NCBI RefSeq assembly: GCF_029892485.1
Contig: NZ_JARXVG010000004.1
Span: 186,001-250,000, forward strand
Direction: 5' to 3'
Source: Variovorax boronicumulans
GTDB taxonomy: Bacteria; Pseudomonadota; Gammaproteobacteria; Burkholderiales; Burkholderiaceae_C
Length of the DNA stretch: 64,000 bases
Each line of letters starts with the position of its first letter. The first letter of the stretch is position 1. The translations under genes and the position numbers were made by a program. Below the pieces are notes generated by a model. It made no database searches. It was given only the letters and a program-made list of their open reading frames with translations, and was not told the origin of the DNA. Shown one piece after another: positions 56,410-64,000 of this stretch.

Positions 56410-57951
56410 GTGTCCGCGCGTCCAGCCGATGCGCGCGGGCCGCAGCCCGTCGAGATCGCCCTGCTCGCCAGCGTGTTCGTGGTCGCAGCCTGCGGGCTGG
56501 TCTACGAACTGAGCGCGGCGGCGCTGAGCTCCTATCTGCTCGGCGATTCGGTGCTGCAGTTCAGCACCATCATCGGCACCTACCTGTTCGCGATGGGCGT
56601 CGGCTCCTGGCTTTCGCGCTATTTCGACCGCCAGCTGCCGGCGCACTTCCTTCGCATCGAACTGCTGGTCGCGCTGATCGGGGGCGCGCTGCCGGCGATC
56701 CTGTTCCTGGCCAACGCCTACGTGCCGAGCGCATTCCGGCTGCTGCTGTACGGCCTGGTGATGGTCGTCGGCACGCTGGTCGGGCTCGAGATCCCGCTGG
56801 TCATGCGCATCCTCAAGCGCAACATCGTGCTCAAGAACCTGGTGTCGCAGGTGCTGACCTTCGACTACCTGGGCGCGCTCGCGGTGTCGGTGGCGTTTCC
56901 GCTGATTCTCGTGCCGCAGCTGGGCATGATCCGCACCGGCCTGCTGTTCGGTTTCATGAACGCTGCGGTGGCGGTGTGGGCACTGTGGCTCTTTCGCCAT
57001 GAGCTGCGGCGCATCGGCGCGCATGCGATGGCGTGCTTCCTGGCGCTGGCCGCATTGCTCGCTGCGTTCGTCTGGGCCGATCACATCACCACGCTGGCGG
57101 AAGACAAGTTCTATCAGGACCGCATCGTCTTCAGCGCCACCTCGCCCTATCAGCGCATCGTGGTCACGCGCGGGCAGCTCGGCCACCGGCTGTTCCTGAA
57201 CGGCAACCTGCAGTTCGCCGAGCGCGACGAGTACCGCTACCACGAGGCGCTCGTGCATCCGGTGATGGCTGCGCAAGGCGCGCCCAAGAAGGTCGCGGTG
57301 CTCGGCGGCGGCGACGGCATGGCGGTGCGCGAGATCTTGAAGTACCCCTCGGTCGAATCGGTCACGCTGGTGGAGCTCGATCCGAACATGACCAAGCTCT
57401 TCACCGAGCATGAAACGCTGGCTGCGCTCAACGGGCATTCGCTGTCGTCGCCCAATGTGAAGATCGTCAACACCGATGCCTTCCAGTGGCTGCAGCAGCC
57501 CGGCGACATGTACGACGTGATCGTGGTCGACTTTCCCGATCCGACCAACTTCGCGATCGGCAAGCTCTACACCAACAGCTTCTATTCGCTGCTCGAAAAG
57601 CGCCTGTCTGCAAGCGGCTATGCCGTGATCCAGACCACCTCGCCGCTGGTGGCGCGCAAGAGCTACTGGACCGTGGCGACGACCATCGAATCGGTCGGCC
57701 TGCGCGCGACGCCCTACCACGCGCACGTGCCGAGCTTCGGCGAATGGGGCTACATCATCGCGAGCCGCCGGCCCTACCGGATGCCCGATGCGCTGCCTTC
57801 GGGGCTGCGCTTCCTCTCACCTTCGACGCTGCCCCTGATGTTCGACTTTCCGCTCGACATGGCGCGCGTGCCCGCCGAGGTGAACCGCCTGTCGAACCAG
57901 ACCTTGGTCACCACTTACGAACAGGAGTGGGGCAAGGTCATGGCGCACTAG
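56410..57951 (+). CDS. Membrane-bound spermidine-synthase-like aminopropyltransferase
   Basis: A 513-residue protein. The N-terminal ~215 residues hold about seven membrane helices. The C-terminal part is a spermidine-synthase methyltransferase-type fold: VAVLGGGDGMAVREIL, VTLVELDPNMTKL, and VVDFPDPTNFAIGKLYT. Known relatives make spermidine or aminopropylate other amines. GTG at 56,410 is chosen (GGAGG five bases upstream) over TTG at 56,392 in the DUF350 stop. The next gene is an amine-oxidase-like flavoprotein, which supports a polyamine-linked pathway. Confidence 0.9.
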   Translation: MSARPADARGPQPVEIALLASVFVVAACGLVYELSAAALSSYLLGDSVLQFSTIIGTYLFAMGVGSWLSRYFDRQLPAHFLRIELLVALIGGALPAILFLANAYVPSAFRLLLYGLVMVVGTLVGLEIPLVMRILKRNIVLKNLVSQVLTFDYLGALAVSVAFPLILVPQLGMIRTGLLFGFMNAAVAVWALWLFRHELRRIGAHAMACFLALAALLAAFVWADHITTLAEDKFYQDRIVFSATSPYQRIVVTRGQLGHRLFLNGNLQFAERDEYRYHEALVHPVMAAQGAPKKVAVLGGGDGMAVREILKYPSVESVTLVELDPNMTKLFTEHETLAALNGHSLSSPNVKIVNTDAFQWLQQPGDMYDVIVVDFPDPTNFAIGKLYTNSFYSLLEKRLSASGYAVIQTTSPLVARKSYWTVATTIESVGLRATPYHAHVPSFGEWGYIIASRRPYRMPDALPSGLRFLSPSTLPLMFDFPLDMARVPAEVNRLSNQTLVTTYEQEWGKVMAH

Positions 57952-57961
57952 CTTCGACACC

Positions 57962-59593
57962 ATGCAACGGCGCGATTTCCTCGGCGTGGCGGGTGCGGCG
58001 GGCGCCCTGGCGCTGGCCGGATGCGAGGCGCCGCCGCCCATCGAAGGCGGCTTCACCGGCATCGATGTCGCGCGCGGCCATGCGATGCGCGATGGCGCGC
58101 TCAGGAGCCAGGCGCCGGCGACCGTCAAACGCACGCGCGTGGTGATCGCCGGCGGCGGCGTCGCCGGCCTCGCCGCTGCACGTGCACTGCGCCTTGCGGG
58201 CATTGAAGACTTCACCCTGCTCGAACTCGAAGACACCGCCGGCGGCAATGCGCGCGGCGGCACGGTCAACGGCATTGCCTGTCCGCTCGGCGCGCACTAC
58301 CTGCCGGTGCCCGGCGACGATGCGCGCGAGGTGCAGGATCTGCTCGAGGAGCTGGGCCTTCGCCGGCGCGTGGCGGGCCGCTGGGAATACGACGAGCGCA
58401 CCCTTTGCCACAGCCCGCAGGAGCGGCTGTTTTTCCATGGGGAGTGGCAGGACGGCCTGCTGCCCGTGCACGGGGTGAGTGTCGAAACGCTCGCGCAGTA
58501 CCGCAAGTTCGCGCAACGCATCGACGCGCTGCAGCACGCGGCGCACTTCGCCATTCCCACGCTCAAGGTCGCGGTCACGCCCGAACTGCTGGCGCTCGAC
58601 GCCATCGCCTTTTCACGCTGGCTCGACAGCGAAGGCTTCAGCGACGTGCAACTGCGCTGGTACCTCGACTATTGTTGCCGCGACGACTACGGCGCGGGCA
58701 TCGAACAGGTCTCGGCCTGGGCCGGCATTCATTACTTCGCGAGCCGGCACGGTTTCCATGCGCCCGGCGATCCGAGCGGCAGCGCCAACGACGCGAACCC
58801 CGAGCGCGATGGCGTGCTCACCTGGCCCGAAGGCAACGGCTGGCTCACCAAGCAGCTGGCCGCGCCGCTCGGTGAGCGCTTGCGCACGGGGCGGGTCGTC
58901 ACGCGCATCGCCGAGTTGCGTGGCGGGGTCGAGGTCGATGCGTGGGACGCCGCATCGAAATCGCTGGTGCGCTGGCAGGCCGAGCGCTGCATCGTCGCGC
59001 TGCCGGTGTTCATTGCCGCGCGCGTGGTCGAGAACGCGCCCGAGGTGCTCAAGCACGCCGCCGCCCATGTGCGCTACGCGCCCTGGCTGGTCGCCAATGT
59101 GCACCTGCGCGGCCCGCTGGCCGACCGCATGGGCGCGGCGCCGAGTTGGGACAACGTGATCTACGGGACGCGTGGCCTTGGCTATGTGGATGCGCGCCAT
59201 CAAACGCTCGACCCCACACCGCGCGGCACCGTGCTGAGCTGGTACCGCCCGCTGGGACCGAGCAGCTACGACAACGCCGATGGCCGCAAGCTGCTGCTGG
59301 AGCGCCCGTGGACCGGCTGGCGCGATGATCTGCTCGCCGAGCTGTCGGTGCCGCACCCGGACCTGCCCTCGCTCGCGACGCGCATCGAGATCACGCGCTA
59401 CGGCCACGCGATGTCGATCCCCCGGCCCGGGCTGCTGGCGGAGATCGGTTCGCAACGCACCGCGCCGGACGATGTTCACCGCGGCAGCGTCGTCGCGGGG
59501 CGCCTGTCGTTTGCGCACGCCGACTGGTCGGGTTACTCGATCTTCGAGGAGGCATTCACCCGCGGCCACGTCGCGGGGGCGAGCCTCGCATGA
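57962..59593 (+). CDS. Tat-exported FAD-dependent amine-oxidase-like lipoprotein
   Basis: A 543-residue flavoprotein. The N-terminus has a twin-arginine signal (QRRDFLG) and a lipobox ending at Cys21 (LALAGC), so it should be folded in the cytoplasm and anchored outside. The FAD-binding motif is RVVIAGGGVAGLAAARAL (about 57-74), with GGNARGG after it and a C-terminal substrate/FAD domain. It resembles the NAD(P)-binding_8/amine-oxidase group. Its pairing with the aminopropyltransferase suggests polyamine oxidation; substrate not proven. It overlaps the next gene by four bases. Confidence 0.88.
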   Translation: MQRRDFLGVAGAAGALALAGCEAPPPIEGGFTGIDVARGHAMRDGALRSQAPATVKRTRVVIAGGGVAGLAAARALRLAGIEDFTLLELEDTAGGNARGGTVNGIACPLGAHYLPVPGDDAREVQDLLEELGLRRRVAGRWEYDERTLCHSPQERLFFHGEWQDGLLPVHGVSVETLAQYRKFAQRIDALQHAAHFAIPTLKVAVTPELLALDAIAFSRWLDSEGFSDVQLRWYLDYCCRDDYGAGIEQVSAWAGIHYFASRHGFHAPGDPSGSANDANPERDGVLTWPEGNGWLTKQLAAPLGERLRTGRVVTRIAELRGGVEVDAWDAASKSLVRWQAERCIVALPVFIAARVVENAPEVLKHAAAHVRYAPWLVANVHLRGPLADRMGAAPSWDNVIYGTRGLGYVDARHQTLDPTPRGTVLSWYRPLGPSSYDNADGRKLLLERPWTGWRDDLLAELSVPHPDLPSLATRIEITRYGHAMSIPRPGLLAEIGSQRTAPDDVHRGSVVAGRLSFAHADWSGYSIFEEAFTRGHVAGASLA

Positions 59594-60729
59594 AGACGCT
59601 GGTGCTCGGCGGCTACGGCAATTTCGGCGCGCGCATCTGCCGTGCGCTGGCTGCGGATGAAGGCATCGAGCTGCTGGTCGGCGGACGCGACCTGGAGCGA
59701 GCGACGGCGTTTGCGCAATCGCTGGGCGGCGGGGTGCGCGGCGTTCGCGTCGATGCGCAGTCGCCCGATCTCGCGCAGGGCCTGGAGTACCTGGGCATCG
59801 ATCTCGTCATCCACACCGCGGGTCCGTTCCAGAACCAGGACTACCGCGCGCCGCAGGCCGTGGCGGCGGCTGGCGCGCACTACATCGACCTGGCGGATGG
59901 CCGTCGTTTCGTCTGCGACTTTCCCGCCGCGATGGACGCTACCTTCCGCGATGCGGGTCGGACTGCCGTCACGGGCGCCAGCACCGTACCGGCGCTCTCG
60001 TCGGCGGTGGTCGACCATCTCGCGGCGGGTTGGCAAGGCATCCGCAGCATCGACATCTGCATCGCACCCGCGCAAGGCGCGCCGCGCGGCGAAGCCACGC
60101 TCGCGGGCGTGCTCGCGTACTGCGGTGCGCCGATCCGTGTCTGGCGGGACGGCCGATGGACCGAGCAGCCCGGCTGGGCGAATCCGGTGAAGGTGCAGTT
60201 CGCGCGCATGCGGCCGCGCCGCGGCGCCTTGTGCGACATCCCCGATCTCGAACTCTTTCCTGCGCGCTATGCGGGCGTGCAATCGGTCATGTTCCGCGCG
60301 GCGCTCGAGGTCGGCATGGCGCAGCAGGCCTTCGCCTTCATGGCGTTCATGCGTCGCGTGAGCCTGCTGCGCGCGCCGCAGAAGCTGGCGCCGTTGCTGC
60401 ATTCCACCGGTGGCGTGTTCGATGCGCTCGGCACTGCGCTCGGCGGCATGGTGGTGCGGGTCGAAGGCATCGATGCGCAAGGTGCTGTAGCGCGCGGCGC
60501 CTGGCACATCGCGGCGGACGACAACCACGGCCCCGAGATTCCCTGCATGGCCGCGATCCTGCTGGCACGCCGGTTGGCACGCGGTGATGCGCTCCCTGTC
60601 GGCGCGCACGCCTGCGCCGGGCTGCTCACCCTGCCGGAATTCGAGCCTGAATTCGCGCGCTGGGGCATGGTGACGGACGTGATCGACGAAAACCGAAACG
60701 GCACAGGCCATGGCGCATCAGCGCTTTGA
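59590..60729 (+). CDS. Saccharopine-dehydrogenase-like NAD(P)-binding protein
   Basis: A 379-residue protein with an N-terminal Rossmann motif VLGGYGNFGARICRAL and a mid-domain that includes DLVIHTAGPFQNQDYRAP (in part) and HYIDLADGRRF, as in saccharopine dehydrogenase-like reductases. Some relatives act on carboxynorspermidine or other imines; here the neighbours point to amines but the reaction is unknown. The start overlaps the flavoprotein stop (ATGA) and the end overlaps the SRPBCC gene by 20 bases. Confidence 0.85.
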   Translation: MKTLVLGGYGNFGARICRALAADEGIELLVGGRDLERATAFAQSLGGGVRGVRVDAQSPDLAQGLEYLGIDLVIHTAGPFQNQDYRAPQAVAAAGAHYIDLADGRRFVCDFPAAMDATFRDAGRTAVTGASTVPALSSAVVDHLAAGWQGIRSIDICIAPAQGAPRGEATLAGVLAYCGAPIRVWRDGRWTEQPGWANPVKVQFARMRPRRGALCDIPDLELFPARYAGVQSVMFRAALEVGMAQQAFAFMAFMRRVSLLRAPQKLAPLLHSTGGVFDALGTALGGMVVRVEGIDAQGAVARGAWHIAADDNHGPEIPCMAAILLARRLARGDALPVGAHACAGLLTLPEFEPEFARWGMVTDVIDENRNGTGHGASAL

Positions 60730-61216
60730 ATTCGACATGCCGGCACCGGCCGACGTGGTCTTCGACGCCTTCCACTATCACGTCTGGCGTGCGCACTGGG
60801 ACTCGCTGGTTGGCAACGCCCGCGTGGTGGGCGGTGCGCCTTGCCCCTTCGTGGGCGCGGAAACCGAGAACACGGGCGGCGGTTGGCTGCGTGGCCTGTC
60901 GATGCGCACGCGCTTCGTCACTTTTGACCGGCCGCATGTGGCGGCGGCTTCGATGATCGGTCGTTCCTTTCCCTTCAGCCGCTGGGCCGCGTCGATGCGG
61001 CACCGCGACACGGAGCCTGGCCGCTCGGTCCTGATCTACGTCTACACCATTGAAGCCGGTCCGAGGGCGTTGCGCTGGTTGCTGGAGCCCGTGGTGGCGC
61101 ACGTCTTCGCGTGGCAGACGCAGAGGCGTTTCGGGCGCATGCGTGACTTTCTCGCCAAGCATGCGGCTGAGGTCGTTGAGTGGCAGCGGGTGCAACATGG
61201 GAGCCGCGCGACATGA
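60710..61216 (+). CDS. SRPBCC-family (START-like) protein
   Basis: A 168-residue protein matching the polyketide-cyclase/START-like helix-grip fold (FDMPAPADVVFDAFHYHVWRAHW in part at the start; RRFGRMRDFLAKHA helix at the end). Such proteins bind hydrophobic ligands; no specific one is indicated. It overlaps both neighbours in the operon. Confidence 0.75.
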   Translation: MAHQRFEFDMPAPADVVFDAFHYHVWRAHWDSLVGNARVVGGAPCPFVGAETENTGGGWLRGLSMRTRFVTFDRPHVAAASMIGRSFPFSRWAASMRHRDTEPGRSVLIYVYTIEAGPRALRWLLEPVVAHVFAWQTQRRFGRMRDFLAKHAAEVVEWQRVQHGSRAT

Positions 61217-61590
61217 CGAACGCGGCCGACGACGACCGCCTGCTGCGCCTGAGCCTTGTCGCGGTCTGGCTTTTCACGGCTTTCGCCAGCATCGTCGAGC
61301 TGAACGGGCAGAGCCGCCAGGTGCTCGCCGATGCGGGCATTGCATCGCCGCCGTGGCTGGTGCAGTCGCTGGTCGTTGGCGGTGCGGCGGCCGACCTCGC
61401 CATCGGCTTGGCGCTCTGGTTGCGGCCCGGCCGTGCCAGCTATCTCGCGGCCCTTGGCCTGATGCTGCTCATGACGGCGGTGGCCACCTTCCTCCAGCCC
61501 ATGCTATGGCTTCACCCGCTAGGCCCGCTGCTCAAGAACCTGCCCATCGCCGCGCTCCTCTGGCACCTGTACCGACGCGTCACGCCATGA
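61213..61590 (+). CDS. DoxX-like four-helix membrane protein
   Basis: A 125-residue inner-membrane protein with four helices and charged loops, matching DoxX-like families. ATG at 61,213 is chosen because it overlaps the SRPBCC stop as ATGA; an earlier in-frame ATG lies inside that gene. Function unknown. It overlaps the next gene in the same way. Confidence 0.78.
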   Translation: MTNAADDDRLLRLSLVAVWLFTAFASIVELNGQSRQVLADAGIASPPWLVQSLVVGGAAADLAIGLALWLRPGRASYLAALGLMLLMTAVATFLQPMLWLHPLGPLLKNLPIAALLWHLYRRVTP

Positions 61591-62063
61591 ACACCTACCT
61601 CGTCCTCAAGTGGCTGCACGTCGTCTCCAGCGTGCTGATGGTCGGCACGGGGTTGGGCTCGGCCTTCTACATGTTCTTTGCCAACCGCAGCGGCAGCGTG
61701 CCGGCGCAGGCGGTGGTGAGCCGGCTGGTGGTGCGCGCGGACTGGTGGTTCACCACGCCCACGGTCATCCTGCAGCCGGTCACGGGCTTCGCGCTGGCGC
61801 ACATGGCGGGCTGGCCGCTCTCGACGCCGTGGCTTGCGGTGTCGCTGGGGCTCTTCGTGTTCGCGGGAATCTGCTGGCTGCCGGTGGTGTGGCTGCAGAT
61901 CCGCATGGCGGCGATGGCCGGGCAGGCGCAGCAGGACGCGATGCCGCTGCCGCCGCTGTATGCGCGCTATCAACGCTATTGGGAGTGGCTCGGCTACCCG
62001 GCTTTCGTGGCCATGGCCGTCGTGTTCTGGTTGATGGTGAACAAGCCCGCCCTTTCCCTTTGA
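61587..62063 (+). CDS. DUF2269 family membrane protein
   Basis: A 158-residue membrane protein with four helices; the start YLVLKWLHVVSSVLMVGTG and PTVILQPVTG block mark DUF2269. A conserved His in the first helix (LKWLHV) could bind haem or metal, as in related small cytochrome-like proteins, but this is inference. It is the last gene of the tightly overlapped run; a GC-rich hairpin (CAGGCC/GGCCTG near 62,070-62,088) follows. Confidence 0.82.
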   Translation: MNTYLVLKWLHVVSSVLMVGTGLGSAFYMFFANRSGSVPAQAVVSRLVVRADWWFTTPTVILQPVTGFALAHMAGWPLSTPWLAVSLGLFVFAGICWLPVVWLQIRMAAMAGQAQQDAMPLPPLYARYQRYWEWLGYPAFVAMAVVFWLMVNKPALSL

Positions 62064-62183
62064 TTCGAACCAGGCCGGTGCGCGGGCCTGTGCAGTTTTC
62101 ACGCAGACTTCACACACAGCGCCGTGGTTTCACAGATCGACCAGAGACTGCCAGGCGCCAACAAAAACATCGGGGGAGCTTTC

Positions 62184-64000
62184 ATGCTTCAAGTTGCCAA
62201 TCGAAAACTCGCGTCGCTCAGCGACGTGCTCTTCACCGGCCTCAGCCGTGCGCTCGGTTTTCTGCGTCCGCTCGCACGCGGACTCATCGGTTCCTGGCGA
62301 CCCCCGGGGTGGCTCCGCATCGCGGGCGCCTTTCTTCTGTTCGGGCTGCAGTGGCTGCAGCAGCGGCTGGCCTGGCTGGTGATACTGGCGTTGCTGGTGC
62401 TGGCCGGCTGGTTCGCCAGCCCGCATGTATTGAAGTGGTGGCACGGCCTCACGCCCGATCGCGTCGAGCCCGTCGTTTCCACCGCGCAGATCGTGCCGCC
62501 GCCGCGCACGCAGATCGAGAACGACAAGGGACCGAACCCCGTCGTCATCAACTTCTCCGCCTCGGTTGCGCCGATTGCGCGCATCGGGCAGGAAGCGACC
62601 GGCGTCACCATCGAGCCCGCCATCGCCGGGCGCTGGACCTGGAGCAGCCAGAAGAAGCTCGAATTCCTTCCCGCGCAGGACTGGCCGGTCGGCCAGCCCT
62701 ACAAGGTGCAGCTCGCGAAGGACGCGCTCGCGCCGCACATCGAGATCGAGCAGCGCAAGTACGAGTTCACCTCGCCCGAGTTCAATGCGCGCATCGCGGG
62801 CGCGGAGTTCTACCAGGACCCGGTGCAGGCCAACGTGCGGCGCGCCCTCTTCCAGGTGCGCTTCTCGCACCCGGTCAACACGGCCGAATTCGAAAAGCGC
62901 CTGGTGCTGACCTATGACCAGGCCTGCGGCACTTCGATCTTCAGCGTGGGCAAATGCGCGAGCGAGAAGTTCACCGTCAGCTACGACAAGCTGCGCCTCA
63001 CCGCCACGCTCCAGTCGGAGCCGCTGCCCATTCCCGAGAAGACGCGCCCCGTCGTGCTGAGCCTCGCGGCCGGCGCGGTCGCGCAGAAGGGCGGACCCGC
63101 GCAGCGCAACGACATCTCGCGCGCCGTCGACATCCCCGGCCTCTTCAGCCTCGATATCTCCAGCGTCGACCCGACCATCGTGACGGGCGAGAACGGCGAG
63201 CCCGAGCATGTGATGCACGTCACCGCATCGATGCCGGTGCACGAGCGCGAGATGGCGCGCGTGGTGCAGGCCTGGCTCTTGCCTGTCACCGAAGAAGCCA
63301 AGAGCGACCCCGACGAGAAGTTCGACTGGTCCGCCGATCCAGCGAAGGTCACTGACGCCGTGCTGCGCCGCGCGAAGAAGATCACCCTGCAGCCCATCGC
63401 CAGCGAGCGCGAAGTGACCGAGATGGTCAGCTTCCGTCTGCCGCAAGCCGAGGGCGGCCGCTACCTGCTGGTGCGCGTGGCCAAGGGCCTGAAGACACCG
63501 GGCGGCTACCAGCTCGGCGCAGCGCGGCAAGACGTGCGCCTGCTCAAGACCTTCGCCCCCGAGCTCACCATCATGAGCCAGGGCTCGCTGCTCGCGCTTT
63601 CGGGCGAACGCAAGCTGCCGATCCTGGTGCGCGACCTGCCCGGCATCCGCCTGGAAATCGGTCGCCTGCTGCCGCAGCAGCTGCAGCACCTGGTGACGCA
63701 GACCAACGGCGACTTCGCGCATCCGCAGTTCAACAGCGGCCTGCAGTCGGACAACCTCGTGGACCGCTTCCAGAAGGAGATTCCGCTGAGCATCCCCGCC
63801 GGCAAGGCGCACTACGAAACCGTCGACTTCGCCGAGTACCTGCGCAGCGACGTGGCGGACCGCCGCGGCGTGTTCCTGCTCAAGGTACAGGGCTTCGATC
63901 CCAAGGCCAAGAAGAAGCCGGAGGCGGCCGAGGGTGAGGCCGCACAGGCGCAGCCCGAAGAAGAACAGCAGGAAGAGCAGCAGTCCGAGGGCGACCCCGA
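62184..64000 (+). CDS. Bacterial alpha-2-macroglobulin family protein, 3' end beyond window
   Basis: The frame is open from ATG 62,184 (GGGGGAG five bases upstream) to the window edge, 605 codons. The N-terminus has one or two membrane helices (LRIAGAFLLFGLQWLQ; LVILALLVLAGWF) and no lipobox. Then come macroglobulin domains, e.g. GRWTWSSQKKLEFLPAQDW and VQANVRRALFQVRFSHPV. These large periplasmic proteins trap proteases and often pair with PBP1C. A thioester motif would lie beyond the window, so it cannot be checked. Confidence 0.88.
   Translation, partial: MLQVANRKLASLSDVLFTGLSRALGFLRPLARGLIGSWRPPGWLRIAGAFLLFGLQWLQQRLAWLVILALLVLAGWFASPHVLKWWHGLTPDRVEPVVSTAQIVPPPRTQIENDKGPNPVVINFSASVAPIARIGQEATGVTIEPAIAGRWTWSSQKKLEFLPAQDWPVGQPYKVQLAKDALAPHIEIEQRKYEFTSPEFNARIAGAEFYQDPVQANVRRALFQVRFSHPVNTAEFEKRLVLTYDQACGTSIFSVGKCASEKFTVSYDKLRLTATLQSEPLPIPEKTRPVVLSLAAGAVAQKGGPAQRNDISRAVDIPGLFSLDISSVDPTIVTGENGEPEHVMHVTASMPVHEREMARVVQAWLLPVTEEAKSDPDEKFDWSADPAKVTDAVLRRAKKITLQPIASEREVTEMVSFRLPQAEGGRYLLVRVAKGLKTPGGYQLGAARQDVRLLKTFAPELTIMSQGSLLALSGERKLPILVRDLPGIRLEIGRLLPQQLQHLVTQTNGDFAHPQFNSGLQSDNLVDRFQKEIPLSIPAGKAHYETVDFAEYLRSDVADRRGVFLLKVQGFDPKAKKKPEAAEGEAAQAQPEEEQQEEQQSEGDP

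Overview
The window comes from a GC-rich betaproteobacterium of the Comamonadaceae, most like Variovorax. The evidence is the divergent dnaA-dnaN-gyrB / rpmH-rnpA-yidD-yidC-mnmE arrangement at the chromosomal origin, a long GyrB, MetX paired with MetW, and characteristic GC-rich intergenic repeats. The genus is an inference; the family-level call is firmer.

Positions 1 to about 13,800 are an accessory region lying just downstream of gyrB. It holds a minus-strand operon of a Tn7-like transposon (tnsA, tnsB, tnsC, a short TniQ and a long TnsD-like TniQ, 11,035 to 4,041). Beyond its 3' end lie a divergent pair of cargo units: a two-component system (986-3,893) and a CD-NTase-type nucleotidyltransferase (1-767) typical of CBASS antiphage defence. 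On the other side of tnsA are an XRE-type regulator with operator-like inverted repeats and an AT-richer gene for a protein with a HEPN-like R-x4-H motif. Between that gene and the gyrB stop codon is a 75-base cluster with three copies of TTTTTCACTT and two perfect hairpins. It may be a transposon end. No cas genes or CRISPR array are present.

Positions 13,814-24,108 are the replication-origin core: gyrB, dnaN and dnaA on the minus strand; DnaA boxes and the rpmH promoter between dnaA and rpmH; then rpmH, rnpA, yidD, yidC and mnmE on the plus strand, followed by a cyclic-nucleotide-binding-domain protein. Positions 24,202-31,044 carry a zinc-ribbon membrane protein, a KefB/C-like antiporter, the KDO/LPS genes kdsD-kdsC-lptC, an SDR oxidoreductase and a glycine-rich RRM protein. 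Two riboswitches follow: a yybP-ykoY manganese riboswitch before a TMEM165/GDT1-type exporter and a SAM-II riboswitch before metX-metW. Positions 34,047-49,616 hold mostly housekeeping genes (bactofilin, peptidases, lipase, MFS carrier, rsmE, amgK) and the outer-membrane assembly cluster lptD-surA-rsmA.

Positions 49,666-64,000 hold a secreted ribonuclease with its barstar inhibitor, the malic enzyme maeB, and a long co-directional run: SPFH/SHOCT protein, DUF4178 protein, DUF350 protein, membrane-bound spermidine-synthase-like protein, Tat-exported FAD amine-oxidase-like lipoprotein, saccharopine-dehydrogenase-like protein, SRPBCC protein, DoxX-like and DUF2269 membrane proteins, and the start of an alpha-2-macroglobulin gene. 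Several of these overlap by stop/start codons. The run looks like an operon of envelope-stress and polyamine-related functions and is the best candidate here for a poorly described chromosomal system. The Tn7-like defence cargo is the best candidate in the accessory part.
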